From Eleusine coracana subsp. coracana (Eukaryota > Streptophyta > Magnoliopsida > Poales > Poaceae), in NCBI GenBank assembly GCA_032690845.1, contig CM064417.1, positions 40,678,432-40,742,431 of the forward strand: 64,000 nt of DNA, written 5' to 3'. The notes beneath the pieces were generated by a model, which saw only the letters and a program-made list of their open reading frames with translations, was not told the origin of the DNA and did no database searches. Below are positions 11,201 through 22,574 of the stretch, one piece after another (position 1 is the first letter of the stretch; each line of letters starts with the position of its first letter). The position numbers and the translations under genes are program-made.

Positions 11201-14200
11201 CTTGTTCACAAGACATGTTGGGAAGGACCTATTTGTGTACCAAATCTATGTGGGTGATATCATCTATGGGTCAACCAATGAGAAGTTCAATGAAAGAGGT
11301 TCGGGAGATGATGATAAGGGAATTTCAAATATCAATGATTGCAGAGTTGCATATGTTCCTTGGTTTCCAAGTTAAGAAATTGAGAGAAGGAAACTTTATC
11401 TACCAAGAAAAGAATACCAAGAACCTCCTCAAGAGATTGAACATGGAAAATTGCAAGCCCTTGCATACACCTATGGCAACAAGCAAGCCTTTGGATGATG
11501 ATGTGAAAGGAAAACCGGTGAACCCTAAGCTCTATAGGTCAATGATTGGCTCTTTGCTCTATCTCACCACCTCAATACTAGATATCATGTTTAGTGTGTG
11601 CTTGTACGCACGGTACAAAGCAAATCCAAAGGTGTCACACTTGAAGGCCGTGAATAGGATACTTAGATACCTCAAGTACATAGCTACCATGGGATTATGG
11701 TATCCAAGAGGAACAAATTTTGAGTTACTCAGGTATTCGGACTCTGACATCGCGGGCTGCAAAGTGAATAGGAAGAGCACATCGGGAGGTTGTCAATTTC
11801 TTGGAAAATTTCATGTATCTTGGAGCTCAAAGAAGCAAAACTCGTTGGCTCTATCTACAGCTGAAGCAGAGTACATGGCAGTAGGAGCTTGTTGTACCCA
11901 ACTTCTCTATATGCGGCAAACTCTCTCAGATTATGGCCTCAACCACACTCATATGCCACTATATTGTGATAGTGAGGCGGCAATCAAAATGGATCCCAAA
12001 ACAGGAGATCATGGTCATGCAAAGCACATTCAAGTCAACCATCATTTCGTAAGAGACCATGTTGAGAAAAAAGACATTGAATTGGTGAGTGTGCGGACTC
12101 ATGAACTGTGACATCCCTGCCCCATGAATGAGGAGGAATAGTCGAAGGATCGATCATCGGGTGATGCCTTGACAAAGCAAGAGTCCAAAAGTACACACAT
12201 ATGAGCATAAAAGAATAGTGCAATATTAGAATTTAATTATTACAGCTTTGGTTTAGATTTGAGTATGTAAACAAGTTTGAAATTCAGTAATGTAAATAGC
12301 GGAAGCAATATATCTCACATTAGAATCCTATCATGAACCACATCAAGCCCATAGACATGCCTCATTATCAAGAAGAACACCTGTACAAAACAACATAGAG
12401 CAAAGCCCTGAGCAACTAATACTCAGCAAGACTTACCCGTCAAAGTGGCACGCTAAGGCCGACACCTAGTATGCGGGGGGCTGACCAAGGGTTGTTGGAA
12501 TAATTGCAAAAATAGCACTAATAATTGATCTATTTTTTTTATTTTAGCCAAATTAATAGGGTTCTTGCATCAAATAAATATTGTGAAGCTATACTATAGC
12601 AAACATAGTTGCAATACATCTAATAGAAATACAATATCATCTTCATCATTTCACTATGTAATTCGAGGTGGCAGCGATCTCATAAGTGGTACTCAATAAC
12701 CGCGAGGGACGGCGACTCGAATCGATTTACATCCTACAGGAGAAACCCAAGCACCCGACACACGCACACTCACGAGGAGTCAGGTACGACCACCTTTCAC
12801 AAGACACCATAGAGCCGGTCCAGGGTCACCTCTCCTGAGTACACGTCACCCCATGCGATGCCCACGCCGGAGCCATCCATGGGTAGCCCGTGCACTCTCC
12901 CTTCCAACACATACCCAAATTCCACCATCACCCGCTTCATCACCAAAAGAGTGGTTGGGTTGCCGTCCAACAATACGATAATCAAGTTACGTCGGTTTCC
13001 TAGTTCCCATACAAAAGTATGTACTTCGTACTGTTCAAACTTGGTCACGGGTCCACACTCGAAGGGGGTTCTTAATCGACACAAACGGGACTATGGCAAA
13101 CAAGGTCCAACCTTGTCACCTCAACCTACACATGCACTTCCCCATTCAGTCTCAAATTAATCCATCATTGTCATGTGAGAGTATAAGTGATAAATCCCCG
13201 AACCATCGTATATCGAGCAATCTCCATACCACTCAATTTTCCTACCGATGACTCCATATTAAGCATAGCAAATTCTAATGAATGGCTAAATAAGTATACT
13301 CATACCTATAGGATTTGTCTTTCCTACATGCAACTAGGGTTTCAATCATTTCCTACACGTAATGCACAATACATGACACGCATACATGTGATACAAAATA
13401 AAAATTTTAAAACATAGGAGTACACTGGGGCTTGCCTTTGGTCCGAGCAATGTTAGCACACTCAAAAACGTAGTCCATCCATCACCTCTCTTTCTGCAGC
13501 ACCAATCTCCTTGTTCTTGTTACAGGCTCATCTCCTAGTAAGATGATGCACTGTGCAAGTCAAGAATATGATAAGGAAATTCACAGAACTTCCTTAATAA
13601 ATGGATGCAATGATATGATGCATGCGAGTAGGTATTTAGTGTTACCATTAAGTGTAAAATTGTTTTACTAAACATATTTCACTCCTTGACATGCGAGAGT
13701 GGTTATGCAATGTAAGTAAAATGATGCGAGCAACTCGAGCAGTGAATAATTGATACTAGCAATGCTAAGGTACTGTAATGATCTTGTTTAATGGATTTGG
13801 TATAAAAGAAATGATGTAATCTAATTCCTTGACAACCTTTGGTTAACATGCATGATCAAACAAATTATGTGAGGGTGTAGCATGACAACATGAGTATGAG
13901 ATTATTTTATAAGAAAGGTGACTTAGCATGTAGTAAGATAATACTCAATATGATGTGATGAGGTGAGTTAATCTACTTTCGCACATTTTCTACCAAAGCA
14001 TGGTGCAAATGATATAGCAAATTTTATTCAACTAAATGAGCATGGATATGATCAGAGACAAGCTAATTTAAATGAAACAGAACTACTAGGGAGCAAAGTG
14101 CACATGTGACTATAATTAAAGTACATAAGATCGAGCTACTCATTCATGATTATGCCACTAACTAGAGATGAATAAGCTACTAAGATGAAAAATGGTTGTA

Positions 14201-16514
14201 GAAGACAAATGCTAGTGAGTAATTTGAATGTTGCAGGGAGCATGACATGGCATTTATATACCAAAGTTCACGACATGAACATGCACCAATTAATTATAAT
14301 AAAAATCCCAATATAAGCATGCCTAGAGCAAAATAAATCATTTCATCCAAATGCCTAGTAGAAGAATTTTATGTTAATGCACTAAGGCATAGTACAATGC
14401 CAATAATGAATTACAAAACATAAATAAGCATCATAGCATTATTATTTATTTTTCTATTATTTAAACAGCCCTAAACAAAGATAAATACATAACTTTCAAT
14501 TTCATGACATGACCTAAGCAAATTAATTCACATATGAGTTACATGCAACACAAATAATATGCATGCAGATATAAAGAATTTAAACATGCACTAATGAGGA
14601 GTTATGATTTTATTTGTTATTTTGCTTATTAAATACACTCATGAATAAAGATGAACTTTTGGAGTGCTTTAGCAATTTATTTAATTAGTACACATTCAGA
14701 TAAGTTCAAAACGTATTTATTTGAAATTTTATATGAAGTATAATTTTTTGTGTGGATTTTAAAGTTAAAATCATTTTCCTTTATTCATTTAATACATGCA
14801 CAAATAATTATTTTGTGTTCCCTTGATTTAGCATTTTATTAAAATTTATAAAACTCACATGAGTCTAGAACTTATTTTCTTACATTTTTATTGCAATCAA
14901 TTAATTATGTGTGCATTTTTTAAGCTAGGTATAACATTTTTCGTTTATTTAAAAGGAAATAGGAATTTACCTGGACTTTGGGTCGAAATGGCTCATCCCA
15001 GCAGGCTCGCGTAGAGGGGAGGCTTCCCCTAGGCCAGACCCAGCCCAGGCGAGCGAGGCCAAAGGCCAATTCTTGGCCCAGACGGCTTGGCCACGCATGG
15101 CCAGGCCAGAGGCACGCGCTGCGCTCGCCCGCGTTCGGCGGTCGGCGGCGGCACCTGCGCAGGCGTTGGTTCGACATAGGGAGAGCAAGGGAGGCAGGAG
15201 GAGGTGCGGCACGTGGAGGAGGAGTCGGAGGCTGGTCGGGCACACGAAACGACGAGGATTGGTGGCCTGCGGCGGAGCCGGGCTGGCGACGACGCTGAGC
15301 GGAGGGAGGATGCGACGGGTCGAATGGATACGCTTGGGGCTGGGGAGTCACCGATGAGATCAATCGAAGGAGGGCGTGTAGTAGAAGTGGGAATCAGAGA
15401 GGAAGCGGTGGTCGGCGACGGTGGGAAAAGCTCCAAATCCGAGCTCATGGTCGCGGGAGAAGACGAACCAATGCGCATGGAGGGGGGGGAGAAGGTCGAG
15501 ATGAAGTCGCTAGGAAACTTGGCCGGGGTGGGGAGGCACCGAGGCGGGGACCTGAGCTGGCCCTCGACTGCCATGGCGGTCGTGTCCGAGAGAGAAGAGA
15601 AAACAAAGAGAGTGAGAGGGCCTAAGGGAGGTCGGGGGGACAGAAGGGGGGGCTGTCGGAAGGCAATAGCCTCGGGTGTGGGCGCATCGATCCGTACCCG
15701 AGCGCGGTCGCCCGTACGCCGACGGCCATGCGGCGTCGCGCAATCAGAAGGCAGGGTGTGCTTCCTTAGTGCCTATGACAGGTGGGACCTGTTGGTAAAA
15801 GACTCCAGAATAACATGGTGATTAGGCGTTTTTAACCAGGGTTTTGGGGCATTAAATTAGGTTACAATTTCAATATTTTTACATAATATGGTAGAGCAAT
15901 GTTTGAAGTACCAATTTGATGACATCTGCAAAAGGTGGTAAATTGATTTGCAAATTATTGCATTTTTAAAATTGCTTGGTGACTAGGTTACAATTGATTT
16001 TTGATAAAAATTCCAAAAGTGACTCTTCTTGACTTTATTAAATCAAGCCAAAATTATGTGTTGTTCCTAAAGATTGGATCTTATTTAAGAGTATGATCTG
16101 GTCCACTGGTTTCTTCGAAAATTTGAAATCTGAAACTTTAAATTAACCCTATTTCTGGACATTGTTTGATTTGTTTGACCTACTTAACTTTGAGATAAAA
16201 TTGCCCAAAATTCTCCAAAATCCTTATTTTTTATATAGATCGATATTATGAAATTTATTTGGGTCATTTGTATTAGAAAATTTTGAGTTCTAGTTCAAGC
16301 CATATTTGACTTCAATTCAAAAAAAATTCAAACTCGAGTTTTAAATTGTTATTTTTCTTTGGTTTCTCCTCCTTGGCTGTCTAGGATTGTTAATTTGACA
16401 CCAGGGGTGTCACATGAACAATTGGCGGATATCTTCACCAAGCCCCTCGACGAGAAGGCCTTCAACAAGCTATGGGGAGAACTCAATGTTCTCGACCCTT
16501 CGAACTTCATATGA
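8253..16514 (+). pseudogene. Copia-1 gag-pol polyprotein, degenerate and interrupted
   Basis: Readable pieces follow the Copia order. Near 8790-8840 is a protease-like WILDIGCTQHMTG, with Ile replacing Ser in the DSG triad. At 9190-9500 is the GAG-pre-integrase/integrase HHCC region (WLWHRRLAH, CSACQAGKQ). At 9530-10000 the integrase core continues with PKQNGVMERKNKT. At 10680-11330 is the RT, where YVGD (11247-11258) replaces YVDD. At 11300-12106 is RNase H (LSTAEAEYMAV). The first 530 nt hold an unusually short gag with no CCHC knuckle, suggesting a deletion. In-frame stops occur near 9098, 9613, 10757 and 11070, with frame changes near 9515 and 11295. The RNase H frame stops at the solo LTR (12107) and resumes at 16420 with LADIFTKPLDEK, ending at TGA 16512-16514. 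Confidence 0.85.
12107..16414 (-). mobile_element. inverted solo LTR, LARD/Gypsy-like family, nested in Copia-1
   Basis: The 4308-bp insert has TGTGACA..TGTCACA ends and is flanked by TGAAC (12102-12106 and 16415-16419), a 5-bp target duplication as expected for an LTR element. Its minus strand aligns with the LTRs at 18825-22569 and 53610-57651. Shared landmarks include the reverse complements of GATGTAAATCGATTCGAGTCG near 12718-12738 and of the CAGTCTTGCTGAGTA block near 12420-12445. No PBS, PPT or coding interior is present. GC-rich long frames at 14920-15820 belong to an island found in all three LTRs and are not called genes. Confidence 0.85.
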
Positions 16515-16859
16515 CGTAGTCCTTAAGCTTGTCCCTATTTATATCCTTTGTTTGTTTTGTTGCTTGTGCTTTTTGTTTTGTGCTTGTTTCTCTTCTTCTT
16601 GTAGGTCGACTTTAGACCTCCTTGAGATAGCAATGGACATGGGTTAAGCTTGGAAAGGTGGTTCATGGTGTGCCCAATGCTTTGAAGGATGGTCCATTAT
16701 GAGTAAGCTTGAGAAGGGAACAACTCGTTGTTGGCACTTTGGTTTGTAGCCTTTCTCTCTCTTTTTTTAGCATTGCATCATGCATTGTATACTTGTTGCG
16801 TTTGCATTCTTTGCATCCATGCATCTTTGCATAGTGATACCTTACATGCTTCCAAGCAT

Positions 16860-17808
16860 GTTTCTAGGGGGAGTTGTTTATTTACATTGTAAGTATATGA
16901 TCCTCTATATGATCACATAGTGATAATTGAGCTTCATGCCCATTGAGTCATGTTCAAATGAGCTCTGAGGTTAAATCTACTCGTGCGGCTCAAAGACAAG
17001 TGACTCATCCATTCCCAACACACAAACGACTAACCATTCCATACTTGAGGAAATGTTTTGTTGAGTCATGTGTGTAGGGGGAGCGGTGGTGGAATGCCAT
17101 CATGACCAAGGAGGAGCACACTGAAAGGGGGACTTTCCTAACTCTTGTCATTTTTTATTTGATCCTTGGTTCTCTTGTGTGTTTTAGTCTTGGTTTGTGT
17201 TTTTTTTTGATAGGTGACAAAGGGGGAGAAGGACATGAAGATCCAAAAGCCAAGTCTAGATCAATAACACAACGGGGGAGAAGGACATGAAGATCCAAAA
17301 GCCAAGAAATGGGTGATAGCACAAAGGATGAGAAGAATATGAAGATACAAGGGAAGCAAAGAAGATGGATGTGGAGAACATGAAGATCACATCAAGGAGA
17401 GATGATCCAAGACAATGGCACATGTTCACTTCAAGAACACCTGAAGATCATGTCAAGATGAACATCTACACCAACATGGAGAAGAACAACAATGGTGGAT
17501 GTCTACAACATCAATGAACATCTACGTCTATGGTGCGTGTCTACCTCAATAAGATCAACTACCATGACAGCATGACGGGTGCAAGTTTCAACTCAAGCTC
17601 AACTTCTAGTACACTACATAATTGGGTAGTTCTCCCTCAACACCTAGCACATTCCAAGGGGGAGACTACTTCCAAGGAAAGGACCAAGGTAATCCTTTCA
17701 AACCTCTTTCTTTTCTCTTGGTTCCTCTTGATCTTTGTGTAGCTCTTTTAGCCTTGATGTTTTATGATAAGTAGTGGTTGTCACCAATCACCAAAAAGGG
17801 GGAGATTC
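16860..17808 (+). promoter_or_regulatory. serial polypurine tracts of Copia-1
   Basis: GGGGGA(G) tracts occur near 16867, 17077, 17129, 17221, 17275, 17658 and 17798. The last (AAAAAGGGGGAGATT) adjoins the 3' LTR and is the likely plus-strand primer. A 34-bp unit (GGGGGAGAAGGACATGAAGA..AAGCCAAG) is repeated at 17220 and 17273. Multiple tracts of this kind are described for Sireviruses; the functional assignment is inference. Confidence 0.6.
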
Positions 17809-18020
17809 TAAGCATAGGAGTTGATTTACCTTGTATGTGATCCACTAGTATGCTTAGGTTGTCTTTCCTTTCATAGGGTTATCCTTTTGTTAGTGTGATC
17901 ACCACTAGAATTGTGTAGGAGTTATTTTAGTGGTTGGTTTTAGGAATTGGCAAATTAGCAACATATTGTGAGTTCTCGATTCACCCCCCCCCCCCCCCCC
18001 CCCCGTCACTCGATCCTTTT
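17809..18020 (+). repeat. short 3' LTR-like end of Copia-1
   Basis: It follows the last polypurine tract and ends with the same CGATTCACC..GTCACTCGATCCTTT block as the 5' LTR. At about 210 bp it is far shorter than the 5' LTR and lacks the 5' LTR start, so it is internally deleted or rearranged. The terminal CA is not preserved. Confidence 0.5.
17984..18004. repeat. poly-C tract
   Basis: A run of 21 C residues lies in the 3' LTR. The equivalent 5' LTR position reads CACCCTCCCC. The length could be a polymerase or assembly artefact. Confidence 0.85.
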
Positions 18021-18824
18021 GTTGGAGGATCACCTAGTCAGGCCACCCTTCGGTGCTCATCAAACTTGAGTTGTGCACAAGACCGAGGTCAATATCCAAG
18101 CTCTCTTCACTAATCTTGACTCTGAAGTGGCATAGGTACGAGGTTAACCATCAAGCTCTTCATTATTAATCTTTACTTCGAAGTGCAGGTACCCAACGGA
18201 GGCCCCGGGAGAGTCGAGACCCTCGACTCTAGCAGAACAAAGGCGACGATGCTCGAAGGCAATGAGTCCCTTTGAAGGCTGCTGTTGTACTTTCAAAGGG
18301 GTAAAGTCATGCCCAAAGCAAGTCCCGATGCATACACGGCGGGTGATGCGTGGCACGAAGAGGCATGGTGGCATACGAGGCAAGAAAGGGTACTGGAAAA
18401 GACCAAATGACCAGTTTACCCTTTATGTCTAATTTGTACAGAATATTCATAGAATGTAGTAGGTAATTAAGGATAAAATGGTCATTTGTGTATGTCCTAA
18501 GTACGAGCCTATAAATAGAACACCCTTGCTTTCTTGTAAAGGGAGGAATGTTCTTGGAATATGTCAAGTAGACTCACTATTTTACTTTGCATCCTTCAAG
18601 ATTCTCTACTTTTACCCTTTTTCTGTTAGTGGTACTGAAGGTCATGCTTCATAACACCAACACCTTTCATACGCGATTAGTGATTTACAAATAAGGTGGG
18701 CCTTTGGGAGTGCCACAGATGGGTTTTTCCTTTCTTTTCTCTTTTTTCCTTTCTTTGGATAGTTTTGTTCTCTCTTTCTTGGAGAATTTTTTTTACATCT
18801 CTGAATTCTTTCTAATTTTGCCTA
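18021..18824 (+). repeat. probable LTR-like remnant, family unknown
   Basis: It holds a strong TATA box (CCTATAAATAGAACACCC near 18509) and a diverged tandem pair of about 57 bp (18084-18140 and 18141-18190, sharing CAAGCTCTTC and ATCTT.ACTTCGAAGTG-like parts). No coding frame, PBS or terminal repeat was found. The right end is the insertion site of the next solo LTR. Confidence 0.3.
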
Positions 18825-21800
18825 TGTGACACTCCTAGTGTCATAAAGGTTCCAAGAATGACACTTAGTCATCACGAGACCCTAACACTAAGAATTTGAA
18901 TTGAAGTTGTCCAATTCAAACCAAATTGAATGACACTTACACTACAAGTCCCAACTTTTCAAGATAAGTCACCACTGCAAAAATTGTATGTTGTTGGTCA
19001 TGGTCAAGTAGAATTTTCAGGATTTTTTCAGATTTTTACTCCATTAATAAAGGCCCCAAATAAATGCTAGAAAGGTCAAAAACCAACTCTATTCACAAAA
19101 TTTCTAATTAAATCTTGTTGAGAACTCATGGTAGTTAGTATTTTTACAAACTCCAACACATCATGGGGAGCCTGCCTTATTTTTTGTTTGATTTTATCAA
19201 CTTTAGATTAATTCAAACAAAAATATCAAATGTAGTTGGCTGTTAGGATTGGAAAAAGAAAGGAAAAAGAAAACTCCCTGTGGGACCCACCTGTCAGCGA
19301 CTCAAAAGAAACACACCGGCGCCTCCCCGCGCCCTCGCCTGCCCGTACGCTGTGTGGGCGCCGATGACTCGGCGTTCGCCGCGCCCACGGATCGACGCGC
19401 CCATTCCGGTTCCGACATCCCCTCTGTCGCCCCCGCGGTCCAAACACCCCCTCCCCATTCTCTCTCGTGCACGAGCCCCCCTCGCTCTCTGTCTCTCCCC
19501 CTCACTCGCGGCGCCCCCATTGCCGCCGGAGCTGCTCCGCGCCACCGGCGCCTCGCCGTCGTCACCAAGTGCTCGTCGACGCCCACAGCACCGCCTCGAC
19601 GTCCTCAAGCTTCGCGTGAAGCCACATTTCCCCTCCCGCACCGAGCCGCCATGAATCGATCTCTTCTTCCCCGCCTCCAACCGCTGCTCAACCCCGACGC
19701 CCGACCCCCACGGTGAGCTCCTGGGCGATTCCTCGCACTGGCACGCATGAGTGCCCCTCTTTTTCCTCCCCGACCTCACTCGGCTTCCACCCGTGCAGCC
19801 ACTCGTCCGGAACATCGCCGCTGGCCGCCGGAGTTCCGCCTTGTCGTCGCCGAGCTAGCCTCTGTGAGCCACCTTCCCTCTTTTCATGCGCCGCACATCC
19901 GTTGGGACCCGCCGGTTGTTAATCCCGGCAATGCTGCCGCCACCACCTCCCCTACCGACTGCCGTGCCCGCGCCACCACGCGTGGCCGCGCCGCCGCGCG
20001 CGCGCTCGGCTCAGTCGAGCTGGCCAGCTGCCGGGATGGCCACTGGGCCGCAATGGCCTTGGGCCTGGCCTCGCTCTCGGGCCGCACCTGGCCCGAGAAC
20101 GCCCCCGCGTGCGCGCTCGGCTGTTGGGCCACGCGAGTTTCAGCCCGTCGGGCTGGCTGGATGCGGCCCACGTAATAAAAATCAATTTTCTCATTTAAAT
20201 CCATTTCTAGAAAAGTGATAAACTTGTAAAATGCATAGTAAAATGATTTATAGGAATTTTTAGGCAAGATAAATTTTGTTAGCTTTGTCTGGACTAGTAC
20301 TAATAGGAGAAAATGCTAAATCACAGTGCATGTTAGTTTTACTCTTGGGATTTAATTATATGATAAAAACCCCATAAATTCATAATTAATTATAGAAAGC
20401 TGATAAAATCTTGAAATTTGGTCGCCAAGTAGATTTTTCAGTTTCTAGTCTCCCTGGAAAATATCACAGGGTAAGTCTCTGAATATTTGCTGAAATTAAT
20501 TTAATAATTAATTGAAATTATTGGCTTGGTGCATGTGAGTGAAACTTGGCCAGTAAATCACTCCTACTATAATCTAACTATATTAAATCATCCCTGCTCA
20601 TTTGATGATCAGAACCATGTCAACTTAATAAAGTATGTCCTGAGTGCAATGTTACCCGTTAATAAATATGGTTCCACTTTACGGCTGTTTCACGGGTACC
20701 TAGTACCTCGCGGGGGTTATGCTCGACACACTAACACATTAATTAATTAACACCTACTAGTCAGGGGCATCACTTACGTAGCTTAACCCCGACCCACACA
20801 AACATACCGTACTTTGGTGTGACGTCGTCGCGATTAAGTACTGGAGTCCATGAAGGAAATACACGAAACTCCCTCACCCTGTGCCCCACTCCATATGTTA
20901 TATTGCTGAATTATTCATCACACCCCGCTTACTTCCACGAGTAGCAGTGTACATTAACGTATTTATTCAGGAAGTGCCATGAATCTTCTCTCATAAGCAT
21001 CATCTTTGCATCATATAGATCACGTAGTGGACCACGTGGAGACGGGACGGGAGCAGGAGCCAGAAGGACCCGGTGGTGCTTCAGCTAACCCGGAGCAGAA
21101 CCCAGGCAAACCTCGGTGCATTATCCCCGTTTTAAATTTTTATTTTATCACTAGCTAGGGATATAGGCTTGCATGTGCATTATGTGATAGGAGTTGATTG
21201 AAACCCTAGCATGCAGTAGGTCCCTCTTTCCCGATTATTAGCCTCAGGACGGTAGTCGCTCTGCTTAAATTAGGACGGCTACTCATCGAGGGGTATGGAG
21301 ACCACTCGTAGATAGAGAATGTTATCACAAGGGAATGATGTTGAATGGGGGAAAGTGTGGATGGGATCACAATAAAGACCGGGCGGGCAACTAGGTGGAA
21401 CGGGAAGGACAGCTTATCTTCAAGGAGGTAGCCCCGTCCAAGTAACCTAAGGCTATGCCTCGTGTCCGGCCCATGGGATCAAGTTTGAACGTATTGTTTG
21501 CATGCTGGAGATATGGGCCCAGTAAACCGACGTAGCTACGACTACCGCCTGGTCTGAAGATAGCCTTCTCCCTTGTTTGGTGGAACTGGGGCTGAGAGGA
21601 GGGAGCAATCCACCCACGGATGGCGGCACGGGGCGCATCGCGTTGGGGGACCCTTCTCGGGGGAGTCTGGACCCGGAAGACCCCGCGGTACCATAAGCGA
21701 AAGGTTGCTCCATACGGCTTCTAGGAAGCGCGTATAGGTCGTGCAAGCAGGTTTCTCCTGTAGGATGTAAATCGATTCGAGTCGCTGCCCCTCACAGTAA

Positions 21801-22569
21801 TGAGTACCACTTGATCGCTGCTCCGGAACAGTGCCGGAAGCCATTAAGATGATGAGTGGGTTTAATACTGTTGTTTGGGATTAGTAAGATTGTATTCCAA
21901 CCATGATTGTTATAGCTTTAGTGCAAACTAAATTTTATTATTCCACGCGACAAATTAACTTGATGCTAAAACTTGAAAACTAAGGATCCACTCCTAGGCT
22001 GGCTTTCTGGCAATTTAAACCCTATCCCCAGCCTTTGCATGTCTAGGCGTCGGCTGTAGATGACCATTTTGACGGATCAGTCTTGCTGAGTAAATTAGTT
22101 ACTCAGGGCGTAACTCTATGTGGTTTTCAGATGACCAAGACGGGGACTGCCACTGCGGTGGGAGATTCTATTGGGAGGGCCAGCACCCCGATTGCTGGAA
22201 CATCGAATGGGAGCTATGTACGAATGAAGATGAGGAGTAGTTCCTTGCTTGCCGGTACGGTATTTGGGCAAGGTACCTATTATGGCCGGGATGTTCCCTG
22301 TGTGTCGCCGTGAGAGGGCGATTGTATCTTAGCTATTTCATCGAACTGGTGAACCAATGTTGAACAATTCGCTTCTGCAATTTACTTCTGATAAAACTCT
22401 GGTTTGTAATATAACTTCAAATTTATGTAAAACTCTGTTCTCCACCTATGCTCTTGTTGTAATTATATTTCTCTGTCATGTGTTGTACTATTGGGCGCCA
22501 CAGCGCGTGTCGTCATCCGAGGGAGATCCTGGAACGGAGCCGTCTCCGTGGTAAGGCGGGTCCGTGACA
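18825..22569 (+). mobile_element. solo LTR, LARD/Gypsy-like family
   Basis: The 3745-bp insert begins TGTGACACTCC and ends GGGTCCGTGACA. It is flanked by perfect 5-bp duplications GCCTA (18820-18824 and 22570-22574). The last 1.3 kb (from about 21230) match the LTR parts at 49338-50622 and 56360-57651 closely. A GC-rich block at 19270-20175 with overlapping long frames on both strands is part of the LTR, not a gene. With no interior or second LTR, it arose by LTR-LTR recombination. Confidence 0.9.
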
Positions 22570-22574
22570 GCCTA

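Larger units (their letters stand above)
6374..18020 (+). mobile_element. decayed Sirevirus-like Ty1/Copia retrotransposon (Copia-1)
   Basis: The order is 5' LTR, initiator-Met PBS (8187), shortened gag, protease, integrase, reverse transcriptase, RNase H, then a long tail with repeated polypurine tracts and a short 3' LTR-like end. The PR-INT-RT-RH order marks Ty1/Copia. Serial GGGGGAG tracts and an inverted terminal block are features reported for Sireviruses. Many stops and frameshifts make it inactive. A solo LTR (12107-16414) is nested in it. The outer limits are approximate and no flanking duplication was found. Confidence 0.85.

Noticed and set aside
14920..15821. Several long overlapping frames on both strands
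   Set aside because: They lie in the GC-rich island of the inverted solo LTR, overlap in all frames, are low-complexity Ala/Arg/Pro-rich, and recur in character in the other two LTRs. GC-rich sequence has few stop codons.
18015..18030. Target-site duplication of Copia-1
   Set aside because: The bases after the 3' LTR-like end (GTTGG) do not match those before 6374, and the 3' LTR is rearranged.
19226..20267. Long frames of 94-173 codons on both strands
   Set aside because: Same GC-rich LTR island in the + solo LTR; no conserved product.
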